DNA of 64,000 nucleotides. It comes from Campylobacteraceae bacterium. Its GTDB lineage: Bacteria > Campylobacterota > Campylobacteria > Campylobacterales > Sulfurospirillaceae. The stretch spans positions 1-64,000 of the forward strand of contig JALUBH010000037.1 of NCBI GenBank assembly GCA_027050775.1. The letters run 5' to 3'. Below, in pieces: positions 1 to 8,019 of the stretch. The notes beneath the pieces were generated by a model. The model searched no databases and was not told the DNA's origin. It saw only the letters and a list, made by a program, of their open reading frames with translations. Positions within the stretch are counted from its first letter, which is position 1. Each line of letters begins with the position of its first letter. The position numbers were made by a program, and so were the translations under genes.

Positions 1-258
1 GAGTCTAACCCTCTCTCAATTGGCTATATTTTTTGAGGGAAGGCTAGATAGTGAGCTTAAAATTTAAGCTTAGGTGTGATAGAATTACTCCTATCAGAAT
101 TTATGTGACACGGAATTTTGAACGCTCTCTAATCTCTTTTAATAATTCGTTTCCATTGTCTTCGATGGAAATACATACTCAAACAAACACAACAAACACA
201 ACGATACTCCAAGATAAATTAAAAAGCAAAAGACAATAATCAATTTACAACAAACATA
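1..258. other. Left flank without a recognisable gene
   Basis: I see no supported gene here. A 62-codon plus-strand ORF from 51 has no ribosome-binding site and no recognisable motif. On the minus strand a short stretch ending at a TAA at 101-103 reads like the charged tail of a protein (ELLKEIRERSKFRVT) but has a stop just upstream, so at most it is a gene remnant. The stretch does not encode the missing 5' half of ffh, which matters for interpreting the junction at 873. Confidence 0.4.
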
Positions 259-259
259 T

Positions 260-286
260 GCATTCCACCTCAGGAGAGGTGGAACG
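260..286. repeat. REP-like hairpin, left copy
   Basis: Inverted repeat with arms ATTCCACCTC and GAGGTGGAA around a short AGGA loop, followed by YGAGGAAA. A near-identical copy in the same orientation lies at 844-869. The left hairpin also encodes the last residues and stop codon of the RAYT transposase read on the minus strand. A pair of like-oriented hairpins bracketing a Y1 transposase is the expected layout of a REP/RAYT unit. Confidence 0.75.
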
Positions 287-809
287 AGGAAATCTTCACA
301 AGCCCCTCAATCCCTTCATAATCTCTAGCGCTACTATATCTCCAGTGTTTCACTTCATCCACATATCCTCTTTTTACTGGATTTTGATGTATATAATTTA
401 TCTTTTGAATCATCATTTTTTCATCTTGTATGAGTTTTGGTTGATATCCTTCTTCCCATACTTGATATGTTTTTTCTCTATAGTGAGCTTTTTTATAAAA
501 CATAAGTTGGTCCAATATTGTTTTTGCGTTTTCTTTTTTTAACAACTCCAATATCTGCTTTGCTGTATATTATTTGAATGATTGCATAGTTTTATGCAAA
601 GCATCGCTTGAGAGTATCATATGAAGATGATTTTCAAGTATCACATAAGCATATAGCTTTAGATTGTCTTTTTTCTGAAGAAATTCAATGCTATCAAATA
701 TTATCTGAGTGCTTTGAACTCTTGTAAATATCGGCAACCAATGCAATATAGTGCAAGTTACAAAATGTGGATATGTTGGTTCATGTATTTTATATCTAGT
801 TCTTCCCAT
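270..809 (-). pseudogene. REP-associated tyrosine transposase (RAYT, Y1/IS200-like), interrupted by an in-frame stop
   Basis: Single-strand-acting Y1 transposase of the REP-associated (TnpA-REP) kind. Reading from ATG at 809, the first 79 codons hold the N-terminal strand (HFVTCTIL) and the HUH metal motif ENHLHMIL. A TAA at 570-572 then interrupts the frame, which stays open in the same frame to 270. The second part holds the catalytic-tyrosine region KINYIHQNPVKRGY and the usual tail HWRYSSARDYEG. No frame change is needed to join the halves, so one base change (for example TCA to TAA in FKSYTA) explains the break. Because the stop separates the HUH motif from the tyrosine, the product should be inactive without read-through. 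Hairpins flank the gene. Confidence 0.8.
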
Positions 810-843
810 TTGGATATTTTAGTAAATATTAGCTTAATGTATA

Positions 844-869
844 CATTCCACCTCAGGAGAGGTGGAATG
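844..869. repeat. REP-like hairpin, right copy
   Basis: Perfect inverted repeat with 11-bp arms (CATTCCACCTC / GAGGTGGAATG) and loop AGGA, followed by AGGAAA. It is almost identical to the copy at 260-286 and has the same orientation. Homology to Ffh begins within a few bases of its end, at about 874, so this hairpin marks the junction between the element and ffh. Confidence 0.8.
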
Positions 870-873
870 AGGA

Positions 874-1476
874 AAAGGTGGAGTTGCCCTTGGTATCGCT
901 TCACTAGTTGGTATACCGCTTCGTTTTATAGGTACAGGTGAAAAGGTAGCTGATTTAGAGCTATTTGTGAGTGATCGTATCGTAAATCGATTGATGGGCG
1001 AGGGTGACTTGGAGACTTTGGCTGAAAAAACAAGCGCCATTATAGATGAGAGAGAAGCTAAAAAAATCTCAAGCAAGATAAAAAAAGGTGAATTTAATTT
1101 TAATGATTTTCTTGCCCAGATGGATCAAATGAAAAAACTAGGAAGCATGAAGTCCATCATGGGCATGATTCCGGGCATGTCCGGAATGGCAGGAAAATTA
1201 AAAGATATGGATTTAGAAAATTCTGTGGAGATGAAGAGAATAAAAGCCATGATAGGTTCCATGACTAAAAAAGAGAGAGAATTGCCGGCACTTTTGAATA
1301 ACAGTAGAAAAAGAAGAATAGCCAAAGGAGCAGGTCTTTCACAGATGGAAGTAAACAGGTTTTTGAAGCAATTTAAAAATGCAGCCAAAATGGCAAAGAA
1401 ATTTTCAGGCAAAAGGGGTATGCAAGATTTGCAAAATATGCTATCCCAATCACAAAGACAAGGCATCCCGAGATAA
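874..1476 (+). CDS. ffh: Signal recognition particle protein Ffh, C-terminal part only (5'-truncated at a repeat)
   Basis: SRP54-type GTPase that binds 4.5S RNA and targets nascent membrane proteins. Only about 200 of the usual ~450 residues are present. The frame begins KGGVALGIASLVGIPLRFIG, the end of the G domain (DAKGGVAL, TGEKVADLE), followed by the methionine-rich M domain (SMKSIMGMIPGMSGMAGK, then SKRRIAKGAG-like RKRRIAKGAGLS, which binds SRP RNA). P-loop and N domain are missing. In frame there is a TGA at 868-870 inside the upstream hairpin, and the first possible start is a GTG at 967 inside the conserved part, so no intact start exists. The downstream order rpsP-khpA-rimM-trmD-rplS is the native location of ffh. 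Since ffh is normally essential, a rearrangement with another copy elsewhere, or a misassembly at the repeat, is likely. Confidence 0.9.
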   Translation, partial: KGGVALGIASLVGIPLRFIGTGEKVADLELFVSDRIVNRLMGEGDLETLAEKTSAIIDEREAKKISSKIKKGEFNFNDFLAQMDQMKKLGSMKSIMGMIPGMSGMAGKLKDMDLENSVEMKRIKAMIGSMTKKERELPALLNNSRKRRIAKGAGLSQMEVNRFLKQFKNAAKMAKKFSGKRGMQDLQNMLSQSQRQGIPR

Positions 1477-1550
1477 TAGATTAAACCTGTCATCTATTTA
1501 CTTTTAAAGAAGTTTTAGATATAATTTGCATTCGTTTTTGGCTTTTGCAA

Positions 1551-1605
1551 TAATCCCTCTGTGAACAAGAGCCGTAAAGACACCGATATGGTGGTAAAGA
1601 GGCAC
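1551..1605 (+). promoter_or_regulatory. Possible structured leader RNA ahead of rpsP
   Basis: The 196-bp gap between ffh and rpsP has a TATAAT-like box (TATAATT near 1520) and then a segment able to form nested and competing pairs: CCTCT (1556-1560) can pair with AGAGG (1598-1602) around a CACC-GATAT-GGTG hairpin (1581-1593), or CTCT can pair with the nearby AGAG (1567-1571). Mutually exclusive pairings are what a regulatory 5' leader would show, but I cannot name an RNA family. Confidence 0.3.
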
Positions 1606-1672
1606 ATTATAACTTATTTATTCTGCGCAGAAATTACCCTCATATATAATTAAAAATTAAAAAAGGACTAAA

Positions 1673-1900
1673 ATGACAACAGTAAGATTAACAAGAATGG
1701 GAAGAAAAAAGAAACCATTTTATAGAGTAGTGGTAACAGACAGTAGAAAAAGAAGAGATAGTGGCTGGATAGAAGCGATTGGATATTATAATCCATTAAC
1801 TGAACCAGAAACTATCAAAATAGATATGGATAGATTAAATTACTGGAAAAGTGTTGGCGCAAGAGTAAGCGACAGGGTTGCAAAAATCGCTGGTAAATAG
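1673..1900 (+). CDS. rpsP: 30S ribosomal protein S16
   Basis: Structural protein of the small ribosomal subunit. At 75 residues it is slightly short, as in other Campylobacterota. The family start [20 protein letters not shown] and the block [19 protein letters not shown] are intact. AAAAGGAC precedes the ATG. It is the first complete gene of the rpsP-khpA-rimM-trmD-rplS operon; khpA follows after 2 bp, indicating translational coupling. Confidence 0.97.
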   Translation: MTTVRLTRMGRKKKPFYRVVVTDSRKRRDSGWIEAIGYYNPLTEPETIKIDMDRLNYWKSVGARVSDRVAKIAGK

Positions 1901-1902
1901 CA

Positions 1903-2148
1903 ATGATAGATCAATTTTTTTATGAATTTGCCAAGCTTTTAGTTGATAATCCAGAAGCCGTGAGAGTAGAAAAAACGGATGTTGATGAAACTTTTTGTGA
2001 GATAACCATATATGCCAATAAAGGCGATACGGGTAAGCTCATAGGTAAAGACGGAAAGATGATAAATTCACTAAAGACGATTATATCCGGTTGCAAAGCA
2101 AAAGATGGAATCTCTTATAGAGTGAGTGTTAAAGCAAACGACGAATAA
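1903..2148 (+). CDS. khpA: KH-domain RNA-binding protein KhpA
   Basis: Small cytoplasmic RNA-binding protein of 81 residues with a single KH domain; the loop IGKDGKMINSLKTII is the GxxG-type RNA contact. The family (KhpA/YlqC) sits between rpsP and rimM in many bacteria and in other species partners KhpB in RNA binding. Start ATG lies 2 bp after the rpsP stop, and rimM starts at the end of this gene. Confidence 0.92.
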   Translation: MIDQFFYEFAKLLVDNPEAVRVEKTDVDETFCEITIYANKGDTGKLIGKDGKMINSLKTIISGCKAKDGISYRVSVKANDE

Positions 2149-2149
2149 A

Positions 2150-2686
2150 ATGACAAAAGACAATGAGCTGGTTCAAGTCGCCAAAATAGGGCGACTTGTA
2201 GGCTTAAAGGGTGAGTTAAAGTTAAATATTCACTGTGATTTTCCAGAGCAATTTCACAAAAACGCCTCCTTTTTTACAGATAAAAACTTCAAACTAGAGA
2301 TAAATACATTTAGTGCCAAAAAAAAGCTGGTCTCCTTTAAAGGGTATGCTAGTCGCGAAGAAGCCATAAATCTTGTAAATATAAATCTGCTCACCACAAA
2401 AGAAAACTCACAAAAAGAGTGTATTTTGCACGAAGGTGAGTTTTTTTGGTTTGATATGGTAGGCTCAATTTTAAAAGATGAAGAGATAATTTTGGGAGTC
2501 GTTCAAGATATACAAAGGATTGGTTCAAACGACTATTTGATAATCAAGACAGATGAAAAACTAACCAAGAAAAATCTTCCCAAACTCTTCTATGTTCCGT
2601 ATATAGATAGATATATAGTGGATTTTGATAAGGATAAAAAAGTCATACAAGGTAAAGACACGCTTGGTATTTTGGAAAATTCATGA
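2150..2686 (+). CDS. rimM: 16S rRNA processing protein RimM
   Basis: Assembly factor for the 30S head that binds S19 and helps mature 16S rRNA. The product is 178 residues with the N-terminal RimM barrel ([18 protein letters not shown]) and the C-terminal PRC-barrel ([28 protein letters not shown]). The ATG at 2150, directly after the khpA stop, is preferred over an in-frame ATG at 2126 inside khpA because homology begins at VQVAKIGRL. The 3' end overlaps trmD by 4 bp. Confidence 0.94.
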   Translation: MTKDNELVQVAKIGRLVGLKGELKLNIHCDFPEQFHKNASFFTDKNFKLEINTFSAKKKLVSFKGYASREEAINLVNINLLTTKENSQKECILHEGEFFWFDMVGSILKDEEIILGVVQDIQRIGSNDYLIIKTDEKLTKKNLPKLFYVPYIDRYIVDFDKDKKVIQGKDTLGILENS

Positions 2687-3375
2687 GATTTACCTATGTT
2701 ACTCTTTTCCCAAATCTGATATCCCCTTATTTTGAAGACAGTATTTTGAAAAGAGCAAAAAATAATAAAAAAATAGAGATAGACTTTAAAAATCCACGAG
2801 ATTTTACAAAGAACAAGCACAATAAAGTAGATGATTACCAAGCAGGAGGCGGGGCAGGGCTTTTGATGTATCCTCAGCCTCTTTGTGACTTGCTGAATGA
2901 TCTTAAAAAAAAGTCTCCACATGTACATATTGTTTTTCCAACTCCATCAGGCAAACCATTTCGTCAGATAGATGCAAAAAGGTTGGCAAAAAAAGAGCAT
3001 ATTGTTTTTGTGAGTGGAAGATATGAAGGGATTGATGAGAGAGTCATCGAGGAGTATGCTCATGAGGTTTTTTCTATCGGTGATTATGTGCTAACAGGCG
3101 GTGAGTTGGCTAGTTTGGTTATGAGTGATGCTATAGCTAGAAATGTAAAAGGTGTACTAGGAAACGAGAACTCTTTAGACGAAGAGAGTTTTGAAGATGG
3201 AGTTTTGGAAGCCCCGTCTTTTACAAAACCAAATATTTTTAAAAAAAGCGCTATTCCCTCAGAGTTTTTAAAGGGAAATCACGCTATAATCTGCACCTTA
3301 AAAAAAGAAATGTCAGGTCTTAAGACAAAATATTTCAGGCCGGACCTATTTTTGCGAAATGTAAAAGGAAAATGA
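2683..3375 (+). CDS. trmD: tRNA (guanine-N1-)-methyltransferase TrmD
   Basis: Methylates G37 of tRNAs using S-adenosylmethionine, which prevents +1 frameshifting. At 230 residues it is of normal length. The N-terminal [13 protein letters not shown], the block [13 protein letters not shown] and the knotted SAM-binding region [11 protein letters not shown]-like [15 protein letters not shown] followed by [13 protein letters not shown] are all visible. The ATG overlaps the rimM stop (ATGA). rplS begins directly after it. Confidence 0.97.
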   Translation: MRFTYVTLFPNLISPYFEDSILKRAKNNKKIEIDFKNPRDFTKNKHNKVDDYQAGGGAGLLMYPQPLCDLLNDLKKKSPHVHIVFPTPSGKPFRQIDAKRLAKKEHIVFVSGRYEGIDERVIEEYAHEVFSIGDYVLTGGELASLVMSDAIARNVKGVLGNENSLDEESFEDGVLEAPSFTKPNIFKKSAIPSEFLKGNHAIICTLKKEMSGLKTKYFRPDLFLRNVKGK

Positions 3376-3376
3376 T

Positions 3377-3733
3377 ATGAGAAACAAATATATAGATGCT
3401 TTCGAGAAAGCACAAGTTAGTGAAAAAAATATTCCTGATTTTAGAGCCGGCGATACGCTAAGAGTAGCTGTTACCATCAAAGAGGGTGACAAGCAAAGAA
3501 TCCAAAATTATGAGGGTGTTTGTATAGCTAAAAGAGGAACAGGCACAGGTGCCACTTTTAATGTAAGAAAAATAGGTGCAAACTCTGTCGGTGTTGAAAG
3601 AATTTTCCCACTCTATTCTGATAGTATAGATAGTATAACTGTTGTTAGAAAAGGAAGAGTAAGAAGAGCAAAACTTTTCTATCTAAGAGACAGAAGAGGA
3701 AAAGCTGCAAAAATTAGAGAACTTAGAAAATAA
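3377..3733 (+). CDS. rplS: 50S ribosomal protein L19
   Basis: Ribosomal large-subunit protein located at the 30S-50S interface. It has 118 residues; the signature [20 protein letters not shown], then [19 protein letters not shown] and [14 protein letters not shown], and the basic tail [17 protein letters not shown] are intact. It closes the ribosomal operon and is followed by a hairpin at 3747-3765. Confidence 0.97.
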   Translation: MRNKYIDAFEKAQVSEKNIPDFRAGDTLRVAVTIKEGDKQRIQNYEGVCIAKRGTGTGATFNVRKIGANSVGVERIFPLYSDSIDSITVVRKGRVRRAKLFYLRDRRGKAAKIRELRK

Positions 3734-3746
3734 TAAACTAATAAAT

Positions 3747-3765
3747 GGCGACCAATAAGGTCGCC
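3747..3765 (+). terminator. Hairpin after rplS
   Basis: Perfect 7-bp GC-rich stem GGCGACC / GGTCGCC with loop AATAA, 14 bp after the rplS stop. It is followed by TCCTTCC rather than a clean T run, so termination may be partial. It separates the ribosomal operon from the citrate lyase genes, which have their own TATAAT at 3814-3819. Confidence 0.6.
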
Positions 3766-3844
3766 TCCTTCCAATAATCCACAAATATTTATCAATATAC
3801 AAGTTAAAAGTGCTATAATTCCACCAAAAATATTAGGCTAGTTT

Positions 3845-4852
3845 ATGGACTCATCTGTCAGTTTTTCTGATTTTGATTTTACAAATGCAAGAAGAGTAAA
3901 AAGAGTAGAAAAATTTTTAAATACTATTGGTTTAGATTTTCCAAGCAGCATAGAAAATTTTGTAATAGCTAAAGACGGTAATGAGCTTATAGCCTGTGGA
4001 GGACTTGATGGAAAAGTCTTCAAAGGTATCGCCGTAGCACCCCGTAGAAGAGGGGAAGGGCTGATATTGTCTATCATGACACGGCTTATAAATATCGCTT
4101 ATTCAAAAGGCATAAAAGATCTTTTTATCTTTAGTACACCCAATAATATAGAACTTTTTGAGGGCTGTGGATTTAAGCTTATAGAAAATTGTGACAATGA
4201 AATAATGCTTATGGAAAATAACGACAATCTTGCTAATTATAAAAACATACTTACAAAAGAGCGAAGAGACGGTAATGTCATAGGAAGTATCGTTATGAAT
4301 GCAAACCCATTTACTCTTGGACATCAATATTTGGTTGAGCAAGCAGCCAAAAAATCGGATTGGCTACATCTATTTGTTGTTAAAGAGGATCTTTCCGAGT
4401 TTAAATTTAAAGATAGATTTGAATTGATCAAAAAAGGTGTTTCACACATTTCTAATGTTACAGTTCATGAGGGCTCAGATTATATCATATCAAATGCTAC
4501 ATTTCCAACATATTTTATAAAAGACAAAGGCAGGATAAATGAACTGCACGCAAAGCTTGATTTGATGGTTTTTAGAAATCATTTGGCTCCCGCTTTGGGT
4601 ATAACTCACAGGTTTGTCGGCACTGAGCCGTATTGTGTAGTGACAAATAATTATAATAAAAATATGAAGAAAATTTTAGAAGACCCGGACGGAAAATCAA
4701 ACCCGATAGAAGTGGTTGAAATTCAAAGAGTTGAAAAAGAAGGAAGAGCTATCTCGGCTTCTAGAGTGAGAGAGCTTTTGAGAGTTAAAAAATTTGATGA
4801 ATTAGAAAAGATAGTTCCCGCAACTACGATGAAATTTTTGAAAAATATGTAG
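3845..4852 (+). CDS. citC: [Citrate (pro-3S)-lyase] ligase CitC
   Basis: Activates citrate lyase by ATP-dependent acetylation of the prosthetic-group thiol on CitD. The 335-residue product has an N-terminal GNAT-like half (GGLDGKVFKGIAVAPRRRGEGL, residues ~50-80) and a C-terminal nucleotidyltransferase half with NANPFTLGHQYLVEQAA (the HxGH-type motif) and SASRVRELL near the end. It starts the citCDEFXG operon; a TATAAT lies at 3814-3819, 25 bp before the ATG. The gap to citD is 5 bp. Confidence 0.95.
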   Translation: MDSSVSFSDFDFTNARRVKRVEKFLNTIGLDFPSSIENFVIAKDGNELIACGGLDGKVFKGIAVAPRRRGEGLILSIMTRLINIAYSKGIKDLFIFSTPNNIELFEGCGFKLIENCDNEIMLMENNDNLANYKNILTKERRDGNVIGSIVMNANPFTLGHQYLVEQAAKKSDWLHLFVVKEDLSEFKFKDRFELIKKGVSHISNVTVHEGSDYIISNATFPTYFIKDKGRINELHAKLDLMVFRNHLAPALGITHRFVGTEPYCVVTNNYNKNMKKILEDPDGKSNPIEVVEIQRVEKEGRAISASRVRELLRVKKFDELEKIVPATTMKFLKNM

Positions 4853-4857
4853 GAAAA

Positions 4858-5157
4858 ATGATGAATAAAATCAAAAAAAGAGCATACGCCGGCACACTAG
4901 AGTCAAGCGATGCTTTTATAGAGATAGAACCGATAGAAGAAGATGAGATTAGGATTGAGCTTCAAAGTAGCGTTGAGGAGATGTATGGAGATGATATCAG
5001 AGACTTGATAGCAAAAGTTATAAAAGAGATGGATATCAGTTATATAAGTGTGAGAGTTCAAGATAAAGGAGCGCTCGATTATGTGATAAAAGCAAGACTT
5101 CAAGCTGCAATTCTTAGAGCAAATGATGATAAAAAGATAAAATGGGACAAATTATGA
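4858..5157 (+). CDS. citD: Citrate lyase acyl carrier protein (gamma subunit) CitD
   Basis: Small subunit (99 residues) that carries the 2'-(5''-triphosphoribosyl)-3'-dephospho-CoA group as a swinging arm during citrate cleavage. The attachment region AGTLESSDAFIEIEP near the N terminus contains the serine used for linkage. Two adjacent ATGs follow AGGAAAA; the first is chosen. The stop codon overlaps the citE start (ATGA at 5154). Confidence 0.94.
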   Translation: MMNKIKKRAYAGTLESSDAFIEIEPIEEDEIRIELQSSVEEMYGDDIRDLIAKVIKEMDISYISVRVQDKGALDYVIKARLQAAILRANDDKKIKWDKL

Positions 5158-6035
5158 AACTAAGAAGAAGTATGCTTTTTGTGCCAGGTTCAAACACTTC
5201 TATGGTTTGCAATGCTTTTGTATATAGACCGGATACCGTGATGTTTGACCTTGAAGATTCTGTTGCGATTGAAGAAAAAGACTCGGCAAGGCTCATGGTG
5301 TATCACGCATTGCAACACTTTACTTATGAAGATATAGAAACTGCCGTGAGAGTAAATCCACTACACAGCATATATGGTCTTTTGGATTTGGAAGCTGTTA
5401 TCAGAGCTGGGGTGGATATCATAAGATTACCCAAGACTGATACGGTTGAAGATGTTTTGCAGATGCAAGAAGTGATAGAAAAGATAGAGTTCAAGATAGG
5501 CACAGATAAAAGAACCAAACTTTTAGCAGCGATTGAGAGTGCTCAAGGTGTGGTAAATGCAGTTGATATAGCAAGATGTAGCGATAGACTGATGGGTATA
5601 GCACTTGGTGCCGAAGATTTTGTAAGAGATTTACACACGCAAAGGACAAAGGCCGGATCAGAGCTTATGGTGGCTCGCGCCCAAATACTTCTTGCGGCTC
5701 GTGCGGCAAAAATTCATGCTTTTGATTCAGTTTTTTCTGATGTTAGGGATAAAGAAGGCTTTGTGAAAGAAGCAAATTATATAAAAGATTTGGGTTTTGA
5801 TGGAAAGTCACTTATAAATCCAAATCAAATATCTGTATTGCATAAAATATTTGCACCTTCAGGTGATGATGTTGAGTGGGCATTGGATGTCATAGAAGCC
5901 TCTGATAATGCAAAAGAGAAAGGTTTGGGTGTTGTTTCTATCGATGGGAAGATGGTTGATGCTCCGGTTATCGCAAGGGCTCAATGGACTCTTGAGCTTG
6001 CAAAGGCTTCAGGCATGCTAGGAGGTGATGAGTGA
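5154..6035 (+). CDS. citE: Citrate lyase beta subunit (citryl-ACP lyase) CitE
   Basis: Cleaves citryl-ACP to oxaloacetate and acetyl-ACP; HpcH/HpaI aldolase fold. The protein has 293 residues with start block LRRSMLFVPGSNTSMV, the acid site MFDLEDSV, RVNPL, a LLAAIESAQGVVNA block with the metal-binding glutamate, and GAEDFVRDL. I use the ATG at 5154 overlapping the citD stop rather than the in-frame ATG at 5142 inside citD, since homology starts at LRRSML. The end overlaps citF by 4 bp. Confidence 0.95.
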   Translation: MKLRRSMLFVPGSNTSMVCNAFVYRPDTVMFDLEDSVAIEEKDSARLMVYHALQHFTYEDIETAVRVNPLHSIYGLLDLEAVIRAGVDIIRLPKTDTVEDVLQMQEVIEKIEFKIGTDKRTKLLAAIESAQGVVNAVDIARCSDRLMGIALGAEDFVRDLHTQRTKAGSELMVARAQILLAARAAKIHAFDSVFSDVRDKEGFVKEANYIKDLGFDGKSLINPNQISVLHKIFAPSGDDVEWALDVIEASDNAKEKGLGVVSIDGKMVDAPVIARAQWTLELAKASGMLGGDE

Positions 6036-7534
6036 TAAATTCAAACGATATAAAAAACGGATCAAAATTGACTCCAAGTAAGGCAAACTTTTTTGCAGCA
6101 TTTCAAAAAGATCATAGTGGAAAAGAGAGATCTAGTAAAATATGCCAAAACATAGAAGAGAGTATAAAAAGATCAGGTTTAAAAGACGGTATGACCATAT
6201 CGTTTCATCATGCTTTTCGTGGCGGAGATAAAGTTTTAAATATTGTGATGGATGTGATAGCAAAGATGGGATTTAAGGATTTGACACTTGCTTCAAGTTC
6301 GCTAGCAAGCGTGCATGATCCTTTGATAGAACATATCAAAAATGGAGTTGTAACTCAGATATATACCTCTGGATTGAGAAGTAAACTTGGAGAAGCTATC
6401 TCAAACGGTTTGATGGAAAAACCTGTACAGATCCACTCTCATGGCGGAAGAGTACATCTAGTAAAATCAGGTGAATTAAATATCGATGTAGCTTTTATAG
6501 GAGTCCCGATAATAGATAGATTTGGCAATGCGACGGGTTATAAAGGTCGTTCAAAATGTGGCTCATTAGGATATGCTATGACAGATGCTAGATATGCAAA
6601 ATATGTGATTGCTATAAGCGAAAGCTTGGAAGACTATCCTAGCTTTCCGGCAAGCATAACTCAAGATCAGGTAGATGCGATTGTGTTAGTGGATGAAGTT
6701 GGAGATCCCGGTAAGATAGGCGAGGGTGCAACAAGAATGACAAGCAATCCAAAAGAGTTACTTTTAGCAAGAAGAGCAGCAAAAGTCATAGTAAATTCAG
6801 GACTGTTTAAAAATGGATACAGTTTGCAAACAGGAACAGGAGGGGCATCTCTAGCCACAACAATCTTTTTGAGTGAAAAGATGGAAGAAGAAAATATCAC
6901 AGCCAGTTTTGGATTGGGCGGAATAACTGGTACTATGGTCTATATGCTAAAAAGAGGACAGATAAAAACTCTTTTGGATGTTCAAAGTTTTGATGAGTTT
7001 GCAGCAAAATCTTTAGGGGAAAATCCAAATCACATAGAGATAAGCGCAAATCAATATGCAAATCCAAGTTCCAAAGGTTCGGCCATAAAGCAACTTGATG
7101 TGGTGGTTCTCAGTGCTTTGGAGATTGATGTTGATTTTAATGTAAATGTTTTAACAGGCTCAAAAGGGATTCTTAGAGGTGCAAGCGGTGGACACTGTGA
7201 TACAGCAGCAGAAGCCAAACTTTCTATCATAGTAGCTCCGTTGACAAGAGGCAGGATACCAACTATCGTAGAGAGAGTAAATACTATAATCACTCCGGGA
7301 AACACGGTAGATGTTGTAGTGACAGATCAGGGAGTAGCAGTAAATCCAAAAAATATACAATTAAAACAAAGACTCAAAAAAGCAGGTATCACGGTAGTTG
7401 AGATAGAAGATCTTTATGCAAAAGCTATACGAATCTGCGGAAAACCAAAGCCTATAAAATACAGCGATAAAGTTGTCGCCACAATTCGCTACAGAGATGG
7501 CTCAATTTTGGATGTTGTAAAGGCCTTGGCATAG
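6032..7534 (+). CDS. citF: Citrate lyase alpha subunit (citrate:acetyl-ACP transferase) CitF
   Basis: Exchanges acetyl for citryl on the ACP thiol (CoA-transferase fold), the first half-reaction of citrate lyase. It has 500 residues, the normal length; blocks visible include MTISFHHAFRGGDKVLN, IHSHGGRVHLVKSGEL, FGNATGYKGRSKCGSLGYA and a C-terminal IRYRDGSILDVV. It starts with GTG overlapping the citE end. No transporter or oxaloacetate decarboxylase lies nearby, so the fate of oxaloacetate is not shown by this window. Confidence 0.95.
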   Translation: MINSNDIKNGSKLTPSKANFFAAFQKDHSGKERSSKICQNIEESIKRSGLKDGMTISFHHAFRGGDKVLNIVMDVIAKMGFKDLTLASSSLASVHDPLIEHIKNGVVTQIYTSGLRSKLGEAISNGLMEKPVQIHSHGGRVHLVKSGELNIDVAFIGVPIIDRFGNATGYKGRSKCGSLGYAMTDARYAKYVIAISESLEDYPSFPASITQDQVDAIVLVDEVGDPGKIGEGATRMTSNPKELLLARRAAKVIVNSGLFKNGYSLQTGTGGASLATTIFLSEKMEEENITASFGLGGITGTMVYMLKRGQIKTLLDVQSFDEFAAKSLGENPNHIEISANQYANPSSKGSAIKQLDVVVLSALEIDVDFNVNVLTGSKGILRGASGGHCDTAAEAKLSIIVAPLTRGRIPTIVERVNTIITPGNTVDVVVTDQGVAVNPKNIQLKQRLKKAGITVVEIEDLYAKAIRICGKPKPIKYSDKVVATIRYRDGSILDVVKALA

Positions 7535-8019
7535 AAAATATACTTCGAAGCAAAGAAGAGAGGGTAAAAAGACAAGAAGAGTTGATAGGCAAATACAACT
7601 CTTCTATGCTTAGTATGACTGTCAATATCCCCGGTCCAAACAAACTTACTAAAGATGCAAAGTTTATTTTTGATGTGATGATGGATAAAATTTCAAACTT
7701 AGACCTTAAAATTTTAGAAATTAGAAAATATTCAGTAGCTAGTGGATATGAAGCTCAAATCGCAGTAGATGAAGATGCGGTAAAACTAAAAAAAATAGTA
7801 GTATTGATTGAAGAGACGAATATTTTGGGAAGATTTATGGATATAGATGTGATGAATTGCGATAAAAAACAGATTTGCAGAAAAGATATAGGTATGCTTC
7901 CTAGAAAATGTTTTATATGTGATAATGATGCAAAGATATGCGCTAGAAGTGCAAAACACTCTCTTGAAGAGTTACTCTCTTTTATGCATAAAAAAGTTCG
8001 GCAATATGATGAAAATTGA
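7531..8019 (+). CDS. citX: Apo-citrate lyase phosphoribosyl-dephospho-CoA transferase CitX, unusual start
   Basis: Transfers the prosthetic group onto CitD. Family blocks: SMTVNIPGPNK, LGRFMDIDVMN, RKDIGMLPRKCFICDNDAKICARS. Conserved sequence already begins at ENILRSKEERVKRQEELI, which aligns with the start of E. coli CitX (LLVSRDERQARQ), yet no ATG, GTG or in-frame TTG precedes it back to a stop at 7468. The codon at the expected start is ATA (7531), overlapping the citF stop as ATAG with AAAGG upstream. The first canonical codon is a TTG at 7582, which would delete 17 conserved residues. Identity of the gene is sure; the start is not. Confidence 0.85.
   Translation: MENILRSKEERVKRQEELIGKYNSSMLSMTVNIPGPNKLTKDAKFIFDVMMDKISNLDLKILEIRKYSVASGYEAQIAVDEDAVKLKKIVVLIEETNILGRFMDIDVMNCDKKQICRKDIGMLPRKCFICDNDAKICARSAKHSLEELLSFMHKKVRQYDEN

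Noticed and set aside
101-177. Minus-strand fragment reading ISIEDNGNELLKEIRERSKF
   Set aside because: Protein-like but short, with a stop directly upstream; too little to name, kept only as a possible gene remnant.
51-239. 62-codon plus-strand ORF
   Set aside because: No ribosome-binding site, no motif, threonine/asparagine-rich sequence as expected from AT-rich noncoding DNA.
570-572. Recoding of the RAYT stop as a special amino acid
   Set aside because: The stop is TAA, which is not used for selenocysteine or pyrrolysine, and no recoding structure is visible.
3845-7534. ATP-citrate lyase of the reductive TCA cycle
   Set aside because: Subunits are CitD/E/F with the CitD acyl-carrier site and CitC/X/G accessory enzymes, not AclA/AclB.
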